DNA of 64,000 nucleotides from Aureimonas sp. SK2 (GTDB taxonomy: Bacteria; Pseudomonadota; Alphaproteobacteria; Rhizobiales; Rhizobiaceae). Location: NCBI RefSeq assembly GCF_029813115.1, contig NZ_JAPZDS010000001.1:372001-436000 (forward strand), in the 5' to 3' direction. Under the pieces are notes generated by a model. The model was not told the origin of the DNA. It did not search any database and saw only the letters and a program-made list of their open reading frames with translations. The position numbers were made by a program, and so were the translations under genes. Of this stretch, positions 38,592 to 48,455 are shown piece after piece (within the stretch, counting starts at the first letter, position 1; each line of letters opens with the position of its first letter).

Positions 38592-39794
38592 CTACTCGGG
38601 CTCGCCCTTGCGGAAAGGGGTGGCGGCGGCGAGCTCAGGCTGCGCCAGGAGCACATGCCGGCGCTCGCGCTCCAGATAATCCTCGATCGCCGAGCGCAGG
38701 CCGGAATGCGCGATAGCGTGGGCGGAATGGGTGATCACCGGCTCGTAGCCGCGCGCCAGCTTGTGCTCGCCCTGCGCGCCGGCCTCCACCACTGCGAGAC
38801 CGTGCTCGATCGCGTAGTCGATGGCCTGGTGGTAGCAGACCTCGAAATGCAGGAACGGGTGGTCCTCGATGCAGCCCCAGTAGCGCCCGAAGATCCGGTC
38901 GCCGCCCACGAAGTTCAGCGCGCCCGCGATGTAGCGACCCTCGCGCCGTGCCATGACGAGCACGATGGCTTCGGGCATGCGCTCCGCGATCAGCCGGAAG
39001 AAGGCGCGGTTGAGATAGGGGCGGCCCCACTTGCGGCTTCCGGTATCCATGTAGAAGCCGAAAAAGGCGTCCCAGGCCTCCTCGCTGATCTCGGTGCCGG
39101 ACAGGCGCTCGATCGCGATGCCGGCGGCCAGCGCCTCGCGACGCTCCTTGCGCAGGCCCTTGCGCTTGCGCGATGCCAGCGTTTCCAGGAAGTCGTCGTA
39201 GGTGGCGTAGCCGCGGTTGACGAAGTGGAACTGCTGGTCGGTCCGGTGCAGGAAGCCGGCCTCCAGCATGGGCTGGAGGTCCGCCTCGTCCAGAAAGGTG
39301 GCATGGGCCGAGGAGATCTTCGTCTGCGCGACATAGGCGGGGATGGCCGAGACCATGGCGGCGCGGCGCATCTCGGCGTCCGGCCCGGCACCCACGAGAA
39401 GCCGGGGGCCGGTCACCGGCGTGAAGGGTACGCTGATCTGGAGCTTCGGGTAGTAGCGCCCGCCCGCGCGCTCGAACGCGTCGGCCCAGCCATGGTCGAA
39501 GACGTATTCGCCCTGGCTGTGGCCCTTGAGATAGGCCGGGGCGGCGGCGAGAAGCCGACCGTCGCCGTCCTCCAAAAGGAGATGCTGCGGCAGCCAGCCC
39601 GTGCGACCGCCGACGCAACCGGCATCCTCGAGCGAGGCAAGGAAGGCGTGGCGCGTGAAGGGATGGGGCAGGGCGCCCGGCGGCCCGCCGGGGTCGGCCA
39701 GCGCGTCCCAGGCGGCCGGCTCGACCGCGGCGATGTCTTCGGCCACCCGCACGGTGAAGTCCGCCCCGTCGTCGCCGGAAGGTTCACCGTTCAT
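38592..39794 (-). CDS. DUF482 GNAT-like acyltransferase (FemAB-type)
   Basis: 400 residues. Contains the family motifs HPFTRHAFLASLEDAGCVG, EYVFDHGWADAFERAGGRYYPKLQ and FHFVNRGYATYDDFLETLASRKRK. Annotated in relatives as a peptidoglycan-biosynthesis/N-acyltransferase protein because of a GNAT/FemAB fold; the substrate is unproven. Precedes the glycerophosphodiesterase by 26 nt in reverse order. Confidence 0.86.
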   Translation of the reverse strand: MNGEPSGDDGADFTVRVAEDIAAVEPAAWDALADPGGPPGALPHPFTRHAFLASLEDAGCVGGRTGWLPQHLLLEDGDGRLLAAAPAYLKGHSQGEYVFDHGWADAFERAGGRYYPKLQISVPFTPVTGPRLLVGAGPDAEMRRAAMVSAIPAYVAQTKISSAHATFLDEADLQPMLEAGFLHRTDQQFHFVNRGYATYDDFLETLASRKRKGLRKERREALAAGIAIERLSGTEISEEAWDAFFGFYMDTGSRKWGRPYLNRAFFRLIAERMPEAIVLVMARREGRYIAGALNFVGGDRIFGRYWGCIEDHPFLHFEVCYHQAIDYAIEHGLAVVEAGAQGEHKLARGYEPVITHSAHAIAHSGLRSAIEDYLERERRHVLLAQPELAAATPFRKGEPE

Positions 39795-39820
39795 GCTCGT
39801 CTATCCTGCGTTCGCCGCCG

Positions 39821-40540
39821 TCAGGGCGTGAACCCTTCGAACGTCATCTGGTCGGCATGGGCCTGGCTGCGCTCGACGTCGGCGGGCGTGCGCACCGTCC
39901 AGCTGATGACCGGCGCCCGCCGTTCGCCTCTCACCCAATCCACGAATGCGTTGGGAAGATGGTGGACATTATAGGACACGAAGGCGCAGCGTCGCTCGAA
40001 GACGACACGATGTCGCTCCAGGATATCCGATCGCGTGCCCTCGGCCGTGAGGCCGATCGGCAGATCGAGGCCGTCGGTCTGGTCGAGCAGCCATTCGTCG
40101 AAAGACATGATCGCCAGGGGGCCGCGATAGCCCACTACCACCGGGGCGACGTCGGCCATGAAGCCGGCATCCGCCGCAGGGTCGATGCCCTTGGCCTCGA
40201 CCACGAGCGGAACGCGCCCGCCCACGAGATCGAGGAGCGCCGCGAGCGTCGGCGGGGCTTCGTCGGTGCCGAGCAGCCGCAGCTTGGAGGCCTCGTCCGC
40301 CGTCAGGGCGTCGATCGTGCCGCCTTCGCCGGTCAGCCGACCGAGGTCGTGGTCGTGGAACACGATGGGCACGCCGTCGCGCGTGCGGTGGATGTCGCAC
40401 TCGATGGCGAAGCCGCCGGCGATGGCTGCGCGAAAGGCGGCCATCGAGTTTTCGGGAATGCCGCGCTTGGCGTCGTGCAGCCCGCGATGGGCGATGGGGC
40501 GGGCGCTCAGCCAGCCGAGGTCGGGTGCGGCATCGCTCAT
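39821..40540 (-). CDS. Glycerophosphodiester phosphodiesterase
   Basis: 239 residues, GDPD TIM-barrel. Motifs IAHRGLHDA, ENSMAAF, ECDIHRTRDGVPIVFHDHDLGRLT with the metal Glu/Asp and catalytic His residues. Likely cytoplasmic, since it lacks a signal peptide. Starts 4 nt after the ridA stop. Confidence 0.92.
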   Translation of the reverse strand: MSDAAPDLGWLSARPIAHRGLHDAKRGIPENSMAAFRAAIAGGFAIECDIHRTRDGVPIVFHDHDLGRLTGEGGTIDALTADEASKLRLLGTDEAPPTLAALLDLVGGRVPLVVEAKGIDPAADAGFMADVAPVVVGYRGPLAIMSFDEWLLDQTDGLDLPIGLTAEGTRSDILERHRVVFERRCAFVSYNVHHLPNAFVDWVRGERRAPVISWTVRTPADVERSQAHADQMTFEGFTP

Positions 40541-40544
40541 GGCG

Positions 40545-41009
40545 TCAGGCGATCTCGAACAGGGCCTCGATCTCCACCGCGGCATCGAGCGGCAGCGACG
40601 GAACGCCGACCGCCGAGCGCGCGTGGCGGCCGCGCTCGCCGAGGATGTCGGCCAGGAAGTCGGACGCGCCGTTGGCGACCTTGTGCTGTTCGGTGAAGCC
40701 GGGCGCGCTCGCCACGAAGATGGTGAGCTTCAGGAGGCGGCCGATCGACTCGAGGTCGCCCAGCGCCGCCTTGGCCTGCGCCAGGATGTTGATCGCGCAG
40801 AGCCTGGCCGCGCGCTGGCCGTCCTCCACCGAGACGCCTTCGCCGAGCTTGCCGGTCACGCCGACCTTGCCGCCTTCCATGGGAAGCTGGCCGGACGTCT
40901 GCAGAAGAGAGCCGAACCGGATCGTGGCCACGTAGTTGGCCACGGGTGCCGCAGCGTCCGGCAGGGTGACGCCGGCCGCGGCAAGACGCTCGTTGATCGA
41001 TTCGGTCAT
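40545..41009 (-). CDS. RidA/YjgF family deaminase
   Basis: 154 residues. RidA proteins hydrolyse reactive enamine/imine intermediates. The sequence TSGQLPMEGGKVGVTGKLGE and SAVGVPSLPLDAAVEIEALFEIA places it in the longer RidA subgroup; the conserved Arg of canonical RidA is replaced within HARSAVGV, so deaminase activity is not certain. GGAGAAGA precedes the ATG. Confidence 0.88.
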   Translation of the reverse strand: MTESINERLAAAGVTLPDAAAPVANYVATIRFGSLLQTSGQLPMEGGKVGVTGKLGEGVSVEDGQRAARLCAINILAQAKAALGDLESIGRLLKLTIFVASAPGFTEQHKVANGASDFLADILGERGRHARSAVGVPSLPLDAAVEIEALFEIA

Positions 41010-41063
41010 GTTCTTCTCCGCATAGGAATTTGCGCCGCACACGGCTATCAGGTTTTATCCGCA

Positions 41064-41080
41064 GGTTCGATCGTCGAACC
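41064..41080. promoter_or_regulatory. Perfect 7-bp inverted repeat between ridA and the EipB-like gene
   Basis: GGTTCGA-TCG-TCGAACC in the 101-nt divergent gap, 31 bp before the DUF1849 ATG and 55 bp from the ridA start. Reads as a repressor-type operator for either gene; the protein that binds is unknown. Confidence 0.45.
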
Positions 41081-41110
41081 GACGCCTCATGATGGGACGC
41101 ACACGCTTTG

Positions 41111-41920
41111 ATGCAACATGCTTTGGCATTTTCGGCGGCGGCGATCGTGCTCGCCGTGTCCCCCGGGGCGCGGGCGATCGAACTCCAGCCGCACGAGGCG
41201 GTGTACGACCTTTCTCTCGTCTCCCAGAGCTCGAACTTCTCGAGCATCGACGGGCGGATCGCCCTCCAGCTCAAGCCGGACGCCTGCGCCGGTCTGTCGA
41301 TCGACTACCGGTTCCTTGCACGCTTCCACCAGGACGACGAGGTGACGGTGACGGACCAGCAGACCGTGGCCCGGGAATCGCGCGACGGCAAACGCTACGA
41401 GTTCCGCACCCGGACGGTGGTGGACGGTACCGAGCAGAGTCTGGTCGAGGGCGTCGCGGTCAACGAAGGCGACAAGACCAAGGTCTCGTTCGAATCGCCG
41501 GTCAAGCGCGAGACCGAGCTGCCGCTGTCCGTCTTTCCGCTCGGCCACACCGCGGAGCTTGTGGAGAAGGCGCTGGCGGGAGAGCGCCTGGTGCAGGCCA
41601 ACCTGTTCGACGGCGACGAGGAAGCCGACAAGCTCCTCACCACCACCTCGCTCATTCTGCCCGCCAAGCCGGAAACCCGACCGGAAAACCCCGAGGTCGC
41701 CAAGACGCTGGAGGGGCTTCGCTCCTGGAACGTCGTCGAATCCTACTACAACACCGACAGCGACGGGGACGGGCTACCGGTGTTCGAGACGCGCTACCGG
41801 CTCTACGAAAACGGCGTTTCGGACGAGCTGCGGCTCGACTTCGGCGAGTACACGCTGGCGGGCGGCCTGGATCGGCTCCAGTTCTACGACCGGCCGACGG
41901 ATTGCCCGGCCTCGCAGTAG
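41111..41920 (+). CDS. eipB: EipB-like periplasmic envelope-integrity protein (DUF1849)
   Basis: 269 residues. Signal peptide MQHALAFSAAAIVLAVSPGA with cleavage near ARA/IE. DUF1849 proteins fold as an incomplete beta-spiral in the periplasm and in Brucella support cell-envelope integrity. Two cysteines, Cys59 and Cys265, match the conserved disulfide pair. Monocistronic upstream of rpsB. Confidence 0.85.
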   Translation: MQHALAFSAAAIVLAVSPGARAIELQPHEAVYDLSLVSQSSNFSSIDGRIALQLKPDACAGLSIDYRFLARFHQDDEVTVTDQQTVARESRDGKRYEFRTRTVVDGTEQSLVEGVAVNEGDKTKVSFESPVKRETELPLSVFPLGHTAELVEKALAGERLVQANLFDGDEEADKLLTTTSLILPAKPETRPENPEVAKTLEGLRSWNVVESYYNTDSDGDGLPVFETRYRLYENGVSDELRLDFGEYTLAGGLDRLQFYDRPTDCPASQ

Positions 41921-41940
41921 GCCTCCGACGCCGGTTCGAC

Positions 41941-41969
41941 TTGCCGGGGCGGCGCATATGGTGTATGCG
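41941..41969 (+). promoter_or_regulatory. Candidate rpsB promoter
   Basis: TTGCCG (41941-41946), 17-nt spacer, TATGCG (41964-41969), about 120 bp upstream of rpsB. Confidence 0.4.
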
Positions 41970-42024
41970 CGCCGACATTCCACACACGGAAGTTGGGCAT
42001 CGGAAGAACGCGAGTTCTTTCTTT

Positions 42025-42063
42025 CCTCCGGTGGCGGCCCAAGGCCGCTTCTTTCCGTGGAGG
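42025..42063 (+). other. Structured rpsB leader
   Basis: Inner hairpin GCGGCC-CAA-GGCCGC (42034-42048) nested in CCTCC (42025-42029) / GGAGG (42059-42063). That GGAGG lies 25 nt from the ATG, too far to be the ribosome site (AAGGAAAA does that). May be an r-protein leader analogous to the S2 autoregulatory element of other bacteria. Confidence 0.4.
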
Positions 42064-42088
42064 CATAAACCGGTCAAGGAAAACGATC

Positions 42089-42883
42089 ATGGCTCTGCCA
42101 GACTACTCCATGCGCCAGCTCCTCGAGGCGGGCGTCCACTTCGGTCACCAGACCCACCGCTGGAACCCGAAGATGGCCCCCTTCATCTTTGGCGCGCGTA
42201 ACAACATCCACATCATCGACCTCGCGCAGACGGTGCCGATGCTGCACCGTGCGCTGCAGGCGGTGTCCGACACCGTGGCCAAGGGCGGCCGCGTGCTGTT
42301 CGTCGGCACCAAGCGCCAGGCTTCGGAGATCATCGCCGACGCCGCCAACCGCTCGGCCCAGTACTACGTGAACGCCCGCTGGCTCGGCGGCATGCTCACC
42401 AACTGGAAGACCATCTCCAACTCGATCCAGCGCCTGCGCAAGCTGGACGAGCTCCTCTCCGGCGAGGCCCAGGGCTTCACCAAGAAGGAGCGCCTCACCC
42501 TGCAGCGCGAGCGCGACAAGCTCGACCGCGCGCTGGGCGGCATCAAGGACATGGGCGGCGTGCCGGACATGATCTTCATCATCGACACCAACAAGGAAGC
42601 GATCGCGATCGACGAGGCCAAGCGCCTCGGCATTCCGGTCGTCGCCATCGTCGATTCCAACTGCGATCCTTCCCGCATCGACTTCCCGATCCCGGGCAAC
42701 GACGACGCGGCCCGCGCCATCTCGCTCTACTGCGACCTGATCGCCCGTTCGGCGGTCGACGGCATTGCCCGCCAGCAGGGCTCCATGGGCGTCGATCTCG
42801 GTGCGATGGAAGAGGCGCCGGCGGAAGAGGGTCTCGACGAGGTCGAGGGCGCGTCCGACGAGCAGACCGCTTCGGCCGCCTGA
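42089..42883 (+). CDS. rpsB: 30S ribosomal protein S2
   Basis: 264 residues from [30 protein letters not shown]2 joins the 30S late and is needed for S1 binding. An acidic C-terminal tail ([21 protein letters not shown]) is longer than in E. coli, as is common in this class. Followed by a hairpin gap and tsf. Confidence 0.98.
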   Translation: MALPDYSMRQLLEAGVHFGHQTHRWNPKMAPFIFGARNNIHIIDLAQTVPMLHRALQAVSDTVAKGGRVLFVGTKRQASEIIADAANRSAQYYVNARWLGGMLTNWKTISNSIQRLRKLDELLSGEAQGFTKKERLTLQRERDKLDRALGGIKDMGGVPDMIFIIDTNKEAIAIDEAKRLGIPVVAIVDSNCDPSRIDFPIPGNDDAARAISLYCDLIARSAVDGIARQQGSMGVDLGAMEEAPAEEGLDEVEGASDEQTASAA

Positions 42884-42902
42884 TCCAGACCCAACCATCG
42901 AT

Positions 42903-42926
42903 GTGACGGCGTCACCGCGCCGTCAC
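42903..42926 (+). other. rpsB-tsf intercistronic hairpin
   Basis: GTGACGGCG-TCACCG-CGCCGTCAC, a perfect 9-bp stem without T-tract. An attenuator at this point is known in E. coli; here it may set the S2:EF-Ts ratio. Confidence 0.55.
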
Positions 42927-42987
42927 AAGACTGGCGCACTCCTTCCCGCAGAAGCCGTGCGCCGATTTTTTTGATAGAGGCCAATTC

Positions 42988-43914
42988 ATGACGATCTCCG
43001 CTTCGATGGTGAAGGAACTGCGCGAGAAGACCGGCGCAGGCATGATGGACTGCAAGACCGCGCTCGCCGAGACCAACGGAGACATGGAAGCCGCGATCGA
43101 CTGGCTGCGCGCCAAGGGCATCGCCAAGGCCGACAAGAAGTCCAGCCGCACGGCGGCCGAGGGCCTCGTCGGCGTCGCCGGCGGCGACAACGCGGCCGTG
43201 GTGGTCGAGGTGAACTCCGAGACCGACTTCGTGGCCCGCAACGACGCCTTCCAGGCGCTGGTGCGCAACGTGGCCCAGGCCGCGCTCGGCACCGACGGCT
43301 CCGTCGAGGCGGCCGGCGCCGCGACGCTGTCCGACTCGGGCAAGAGCGTCGTCGACACGATCAAGGACGCCGTCGCCACCATCGGCGAGAACATGAACCT
43401 GCGCCGCTCGGCCAAGCTCACGGTCTCCAACGGCGTGGTCGCGACCTACATCCACAATCAGGTCGCCGAGGGTCTCGGCAAGCTGGGCGTGCTGGTCGCC
43501 ATCGAGTCGGCCGGCGACAAGGCCGCGCTCAACGCCTTCGGCCGCCAGGTCGCGATGCACGTCGCCGCGACCAACCCGCTGGCCCTTACCGAGGGCGAGG
43601 TCGATGCCGCGACGGCCGAGCGCGAGAAGGCGATCTTCTCCGAGCAGGCGCGCGAGTCCGGCAAGCCGGAAGCGATCATCGAGAAGATGGTCGAGGGCCG
43701 CATGCGCAAGTTCTACGAGGAGGTCGTCCTCCTGAAGCAGAACTTCGTCATCAACCCCGACCTCACCGTCGAAAAGGCGCTGGAAGCCGCCGCCAAGGAC
43801 TTCGGCGCCCCCGCCAAGATCGTCGGCTTCGTGCGCTTCGCTCTCGGCGAGGGCATCGAGCGCGAGCAGAGCGATTTCGCGGCGGAAGTCGCGGCGGCCG
43901 CCGGCAAGAAGTAA
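42988..43914 (+). CDS. tsf: Elongation factor Ts
   Basis: 308 residues. Nucleotide-exchange factor for EF-Tu. UBA-like N-terminal domain with [19 protein letters not shown], then [11 protein letters not shown] and [10 protein letters not shown], all diagnostic. Confidence 0.98.
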   Translation: MTISASMVKELREKTGAGMMDCKTALAETNGDMEAAIDWLRAKGIAKADKKSSRTAAEGLVGVAGGDNAAVVVEVNSETDFVARNDAFQALVRNVAQAALGTDGSVEAAGAATLSDSGKSVVDTIKDAVATIGENMNLRRSAKLTVSNGVVATYIHNQVAEGLGKLGVLVAIESAGDKAALNAFGRQVAMHVAATNPLALTEGEVDAATAEREKAIFSEQARESGKPEAIIEKMVEGRMRKFYEEVVLLKQNFVINPDLTVEKALEAAAKDFGAPAKIVGFVRFALGEGIEREQSDFAAEVAAAAGKK

Positions 43915-43953
43915 TCCTTTCCAGGCCATCCGCTCCCTCGGGGAGCCAACGGG

Positions 43954-43984
43954 GGGCGTCCGCTTGAGAAGCGGGCGCCCTTCC
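43954..43984 (+). terminator. Terminator-like hairpin tsf-pyrH
   Basis: 12-bp stem with one G-U (43954-43965 with 43969-43980), GAG loop, then TTCCTGT. Weak T-tract: partial termination likely. Confidence 0.55.
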
Positions 43985-44019
43985 TGTATCGCAGGCCGGC
44001 ATCATCCGAAGGACATGAC

Positions 44020-44733
44020 ATGACGATCCGTTTCAAGCGCGTTCTTCTCAAGGTTTCCGGCGAAGCCCTGATGGGCGGGCAGGGGTTTGGGATCGACGTC
44101 GCCGTTGCCGATCGGATCGCAGCGGACATCAAGGAAGCTCGCGACCTCGGGGTCGAGATCTCGGTCGTCATCGGCGGCGGGAACATCTTCCGCGGGGTGG
44201 CCGTCGCGTCCAAGGGCGGCGACCGTGTGACCGGCGACCACATGGGCATGCTCGCCACCGTCATCAACGCGATGGCGCTGCGCACCTCGCTGACCAAGCT
44301 CGGTGTCGACGCCATCGTCCTTTCGGCCATCGCCATGCCCGAACTCTGCGAGAGCTTCTCCCAGCGCGCCGCTCTCGCCCATGCCAGCGCCGGCCGGGTC
44401 GTGATCTTCGCCGGCGGCACCGGCAACCCGTTCTTCACCACCGATTCCGCCGCCGCGCTGCGTGCCGCCGAAATGGGCGCGACCGCGCTCTTCAAGGGAA
44501 CGCAGGTGGACGGCATCTACAGCGCCGATCCCAAGCTGGTGCCCGATGCCACGCGCTTCGACACGCTGACCCATGACGATGTCCTGTCGCGCGGTCTTGC
44601 CGTGATGGACGTCACGGCTGTAGCGCTGGCGCGCGAGAACGATATTCCGATCGTTGTGTTCTCCATCCACGAAAAGGGCGAGTTCGCTCGCATCCTGAGC
44701 GGCGGTGGGCGTTCGACGATCGTCATCGACTGA
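44020..44733 (+). CDS. pyrH: Uridylate kinase
   Basis: 237 residues. Phosphorylates UMP; amino-acid-kinase fold. Motifs [37 protein letters not shown] and [26 protein letters not shown] precedes the ATG. Upstream of frr by 37 nt. Confidence 0.98.
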   Translation: MTIRFKRVLLKVSGEALMGGQGFGIDVAVADRIAADIKEARDLGVEISVVIGGGNIFRGVAVASKGGDRVTGDHMGMLATVINAMALRTSLTKLGVDAIVLSAIAMPELCESFSQRAALAHASAGRVVIFAGGTGNPFFTTDSAAALRAAEMGATALFKGTQVDGIYSADPKLVPDATRFDTLTHDDVLSRGLAVMDVTAVALARENDIPIVVFSIHEKGEFARILSGGGRSTIVID

Positions 44734-44770
44734 CCGTCCGCACCCGCGAATTTCTCAGAAAGGAACCGAA

Positions 44771-45328
44771 ATGGCCGCACTCGACCTCAACGAACTGAAG
44801 CGCCGTATGGATGGGGCGGTCACGTCGTTCAAGGGCGACCTCGCCGGCCTTCGCACCGGCCGCGCCTCGGCCAACCTGCTCGACCCGATCGTCGTGCAAG
44901 CCTACGGCTCGGCCATGCCGCTGACCCAGGTCGCCAATGTCTCGGTTCCCGAGCCGCGCATGGTGGCCGTGTCGGTCTGGGACAAGTCGATGGTCGGCGC
45001 CGTCGAGCGCGCCATCCGCGAGTCCAGCCTCGGCCTCAACCCAATCACCGACGGCACGACGCTGCGCATCCCGCTGCCGGAGTTGAACGAGCAGCGCCGC
45101 AAGGAACTGGTCAAGGTCGCGCACACCTATGGCGAGAACGCCCGCGTCGCGGCCCGGCATGTCCGTCGCGACGGCATGGACACGCTCAAGAAGGCCGAGA
45201 AGGATGGCGACATCAGCCAGGACGACAGCCGCGTGATCGCTGAGAAGGTCCAGAAGATGACCGACGAGACGATCGCCGAGATAGACAAGGCGCTTTCCGT
45301 GAAGGAAGCGGAAATCATGCAGGTCTAA
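44771..45328 (+). CDS. frr: Ribosome recycling factor
   Basis: 185 residues. Splits post-termination ribosomes with EF-G. Beginning [17 protein letters not shown], with [15 protein letters not shown] and [29 protein letters not shown] precedes the ATG. Confidence 0.98.
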   Translation: MAALDLNELKRRMDGAVTSFKGDLAGLRTGRASANLLDPIVVQAYGSAMPLTQVANVSVPEPRMVAVSVWDKSMVGAVERAIRESSLGLNPITDGTTLRIPLPELNEQRRKELVKVAHTYGENARVAARHVRRDGMDTLKKAEKDGDISQDDSRVIAEKVQKMTDETIAEIDKALSVKEAEIMQV

Positions 45329-45372
45329 GCTGTCCGGAATCGGCGGCATCGGTTTCGAGGCGGGCAAGGACG

Positions 45373-46101
45373 ATGACTGAACAGGTGCGACATCCCAAGC
45401 ATGTCGCCATCATCATGGACGGCAACGGTCGCTGGGCGAAGGCTCGCGGCCTGCCGCGTACCATGGGGCATCGACGCGGCGTCGAGGCCGTGCGCCAGGC
45501 CGTGCGCACGGCGCGCGACCTCGGCATCGAGTACCTGACCCTGTTCGCCTTCTCGTCCGAGAACTGGAAGCGGCCGCAGGAGGAGGTGGGCGAGATCCTC
45601 CGCCTCCTGAAGTTCTTCATTCGCCGCGACTTGGCCGAGCTTCACCGCGAAGGCGTCTGCGTGCGCGTGCTCGGCGAGCGGGAGACGCTTCCGCCCGACA
45701 TCCGCGGACTTCTCGAGGAGGCGGAGCAACTGACGGTCGACAACGACCGAAACACGCTTCTGATCGCCTTCAACTACGGCGCGCGGGACGAGATCGCGCG
45801 CGCGATGCGGCGGATCGCCGAGAAGCTCGTGTCCGGCGAGACGACTGTGGACGCCGTGACGCCCGAGCTTCTGGACGCCCATCTCGACACGGCCGGCATT
45901 CCCGACCCCGACCTCATCATCCGCACCAGCGGAGAGCTGCGGCTGTCGAACTTCCTCCTATGGCAGGCCGCCTATTCGGAATTCGCTTTCCTGCCCTGCT
46001 ACTGGCCCGACTTCGACACGGCGATCTTCACCGAGACCGTCCGCGAATATTCCCTGAGAGACCGGCGCTTCGGCGGCCTCTCGCAAGAGATCGCGTCCTG
46101 A
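45373..46101 (+). CDS. uppS: Undecaprenyl diphosphate synthase (isoprenyl transferase)
   Basis: 242 residues. Makes the C55 lipid carrier for cell wall and LPS. Motifs [14 protein letters not shown] (catalytic Asp), [14 protein letters not shown] and [24 protein letters not shown]. dxr, which often sits between frr and uppS or after cdsA, is absent here. Confidence 0.97.
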   Translation: MTEQVRHPKHVAIIMDGNGRWAKARGLPRTMGHRRGVEAVRQAVRTARDLGIEYLTLFAFSSENWKRPQEEVGEILRLLKFFIRRDLAELHREGVCVRVLGERETLPPDIRGLLEEAEQLTVDNDRNTLLIAFNYGARDEIARAMRRIAEKLVSGETTVDAVTPELLDAHLDTAGIPDPDLIIRTSGELRLSNFLLWQAAYSEFAFLPCYWPDFDTAIFTETVREYSLRDRRFGGLSQEIAS

Positions 46102-46105
46102 GGCG

Positions 46106-46957
46106 ATGGGGCTGGGACTCGGACGTCTCGTCGCCAATGCGAGCTGGATCGACCTCAAGTCCCGGCTCATCTCGGCCCTGATCCTCGGCGTCGCCATCCT
46201 GGCGCTGACCTTCGCCGGCGGCGTCGCGTTCCGGCTCCTGTGCTGCGCCACCTGCATCATCGTCTTCGACGAGTGGATGCGCATGACGCGCGGAAAGCGC
46301 GCCGGCGACATCTATCTCTTCGCGCGGCGGGCGCTCTTCGTCAGCCTCGTCGCCTTCTTCTTCGGCTTCCATGCCGTGGCCGTGGCCGTGGTGCTCCTGT
46401 CGATCGGGTTCATCGCACTGGTCGACCGGGGCGAGCGCAAGGCGGACTGGGTGATGGCCGGGCTTGGCTATTCCGCGCTTGCCGGCATCGCGCCCGGCCT
46501 CCTGCGCGAGGACGGCGCCGACGGGCTCGCGGTGTTGGGGCTGATCATCTGCGTCGTCTGGTCGACCGACGTCTTCGCCTATTTCAGCGGTCGCATGATC
46601 GGCGGTCCGAAGCTTCTGCCGATGGTCTCGCCCAAGAAGACGGTCGCGGGCGCGGTCGGCGGGCTGGTCGCCGGCGTCGCCCTCGGCAGCCTCTATGCCT
46701 ACTGGCTGACCGGTTCGGTGACGTGGCTGGTCGTGGTTCTCTGCGTCATCCTCTCGATCGTCGGACAGGCGGGAGATCTCTACGAGTCCTGGGTGAAGCG
46801 TCGCTTCGGTGTGAAGGATTCCGGACGTCTGATCCCCGGCCATGGGGGCCTTATGGATCGCATCGACGCTCTTATCTTCGCAGCCGGTGCCGCCTGGATC
46901 TTCGGCATGCTGATCGGTGGTGCGGAGCATCCCGCCGGAGCCATATTCCGGTTCTAG
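46106..46957 (+). CDS. cdsA: Phosphatidate cytidylyltransferase
   Basis: 283 residues, about eight membrane helices. Makes CDP-diacylglycerol. The CDS signature SWVKRRFGVKDSGRLIPGHG followed by GLMDRID is complete near the C-terminus. Starts 4 nt after uppS. Confidence 0.96.
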   Translation: MGLGLGRLVANASWIDLKSRLISALILGVAILALTFAGGVAFRLLCCATCIIVFDEWMRMTRGKRAGDIYLFARRALFVSLVAFFFGFHAVAVAVVLLSIGFIALVDRGERKADWVMAGLGYSALAGIAPGLLREDGADGLAVLGLIICVVWSTDVFAYFSGRMIGGPKLLPMVSPKKTVAGAVGGLVAGVALGSLYAYWLTGSVTWLVVVLCVILSIVGQAGDLYESWVKRRFGVKDSGRLIPGHGGLMDRIDALIFAAGAAWIFGMLIGGAEHPAGAIFRF

Positions 46958-47113
46958 CGGCGTGGTGCACGACGGGTTCGGGGCGCTTGCGCTTCCGACA
47001 CGCAAACTTGCTTGGTCCACGGTGAGCGGGCGTTCACCGCTTCGGGTACAGGATGCCGGGAATTTCCTGGCGGACGCCGCTATGCGCCCGCCGGAACAGC
47101 TTGGATGGATGGA

Positions 47114-48253
47114 ATGAGTATGGAGAGCTGGTGGACCACGATCTGGGGCTCGGGGCTGACCTACATCGTCCCGTTCCTCTTCGTCCTGACCGTCATCGTG
47201 TTCTTCCACGAGCTCGGCCACTATCTCGTCGGCCGCTGGTCCGGCATTCGCGTCCTTGCCTTCTCGGTCGGGTTCGGGCCGGAACTCGCCGGCTTTACCG
47301 ACCGCCGCGGCACGCGCTGGAAGCTCTCGGCCATTCCGCTCGGCGGCTACGTCAAGTTCTTCGGCGACGAGAACGCTGCCAGCGTGCCCGACCATGCGGC
47401 GCTCGGCCGCATGAGCGAGGCCGAGCGGGGCGGGGCGTTCCATACGGCCAGCGTCGGCCGCCGCGCCGCGACGGTGGCGGCCGGACCGATCGCAAACTTC
47501 ATCCTGGCCGTCGTCCTCTTTGCGCTGACGGCATTTTCCACAGGTTTGGTGGTCGGCGATCCCGTGGTCTCCGAAGTGCGGCCTGGATCGCCCGCCCAGG
47601 CGGCGGGGTTGCAGCCCGGCGACCGGATCGTCAGCGCCGACGGGGAGACGATCGAGTATTTCGGCGATCTCCAGCGCTACGTCTCGACCCGTGCCGGCGT
47701 GCCGGTCAGCCTCGGCGTCGATCGCGGCGGTCAGACGATCGCTCTGACGGTGACACCACAGGAGCAGACGCAGACCGACAATTTCGGGAACGAATTCAAG
47801 ACGGCGGTGATCGGCGTCGTCGCCAATGCCGAACAGAGCGGGTTCCGCACGCGTGAACTCGGACCGCTGGAAGCGCTGTCCTACGGGGTGTCGCAGACCT
47901 GGTTCGTCACCGAGCAGACCGTGTCCTTCATCGGCGGCATCTTCAAAGGATCGCAGTCCAGCGACCAGATCGGCGGCCCGATCCGCATCGCGCAGGTCTC
48001 CAGCCAGGTCGCGACGCTCGGAATCGCCCCGCTGCTTAACCTTGCCGCGCTTTTGTCGGTCTCGATCGGCCTCCTCAATCTCCTGCCGATCCCCATGCTG
48101 GATGGGGGGCATCTCCTGTTCTACGCAGCGGAAGCCGTGCGCGGAAAGCCGCTGAGCGAGCGGGTTCAGGAGTTCGGCTTCAGGATAGGCCTCGCGCTGG
48201 TGCTGATGCTTATGGTATTCGCGTTCTGGAACGACCTCTCCAGCCTCGGCTGA
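47114..48253 (+). CDS. rseP: Site-2 zinc metalloprotease RseP
   Basis: 379 residues. Intramembrane protease that cleaves anti-sigma factors and signal peptides. HExxH in FFHELGHYLVGRW near residue 33, one PDZ-like domain (about 145-225; one fewer than E. coli RseP), and the LDG motif NLLPIPMLDGGHLLF. Candidate starts at 47105, 47114 and 47120 differ by a few residues; 47114 is used. Confidence 0.94.
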   Translation: MSMESWWTTIWGSGLTYIVPFLFVLTVIVFFHELGHYLVGRWSGIRVLAFSVGFGPELAGFTDRRGTRWKLSAIPLGGYVKFFGDENAASVPDHAALGRMSEAERGGAFHTASVGRRAATVAAGPIANFILAVVLFALTAFSTGLVVGDPVVSEVRPGSPAQAAGLQPGDRIVSADGETIEYFGDLQRYVSTRAGVPVSLGVDRGGQTIALTVTPQEQTQTDNFGNEFKTAVIGVVANAEQSGFRTRELGPLEALSYGVSQTWFVTEQTVSFIGGIFKGSQSSDQIGGPIRIAQVSSQVATLGIAPLLNLAALLSVSIGLLNLLPIPMLDGGHLLFYAAEAVRGKPLSERVQEFGFRIGLALVLMLMVFAFWNDLSSLG

Positions 48254-48455
48254 GAGTCGTCAGGGGACATTCGAGGGGGTTTGCGGTTCGTTAACCACAA
48301 CGAGGGCCGGCGTGGCCAGCGTGCAACGGTTTTCCGATTCCTAAACGGAATCCGACCAGTTTGGTTGAACGGCTCCGCAAAGCCGATAGAAACGCTCGGG
48401 TATGTCGAGCATCGGACTTCGTGCCGTCGGCGGAATGAGAAAAGGTAATAGCCCT
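48254..48455 (+). promoter_or_regulatory. rseP-bamA intergenic region with a dyad and possible promoter
   Basis: Contains the inverted repeat GATTCC-TAAAC-GGAATC (48336-48352) and a possible promoter TTGAAC (48365-48370), 16-nt spacer, TAGAAA (48387-48392). The dyad sits just upstream of the -35 and could be an operator or an rseP-end hairpin. Confidence 0.35.

Noticed and set aside
46028-48112. Minus-strand frame of about 690 codons opposite cdsA and rseP
   Set aside because: Highly charged His/Asp/Arg-rich translation typical of an antisense shadow, no ribosome site, and both sense genes are certain.
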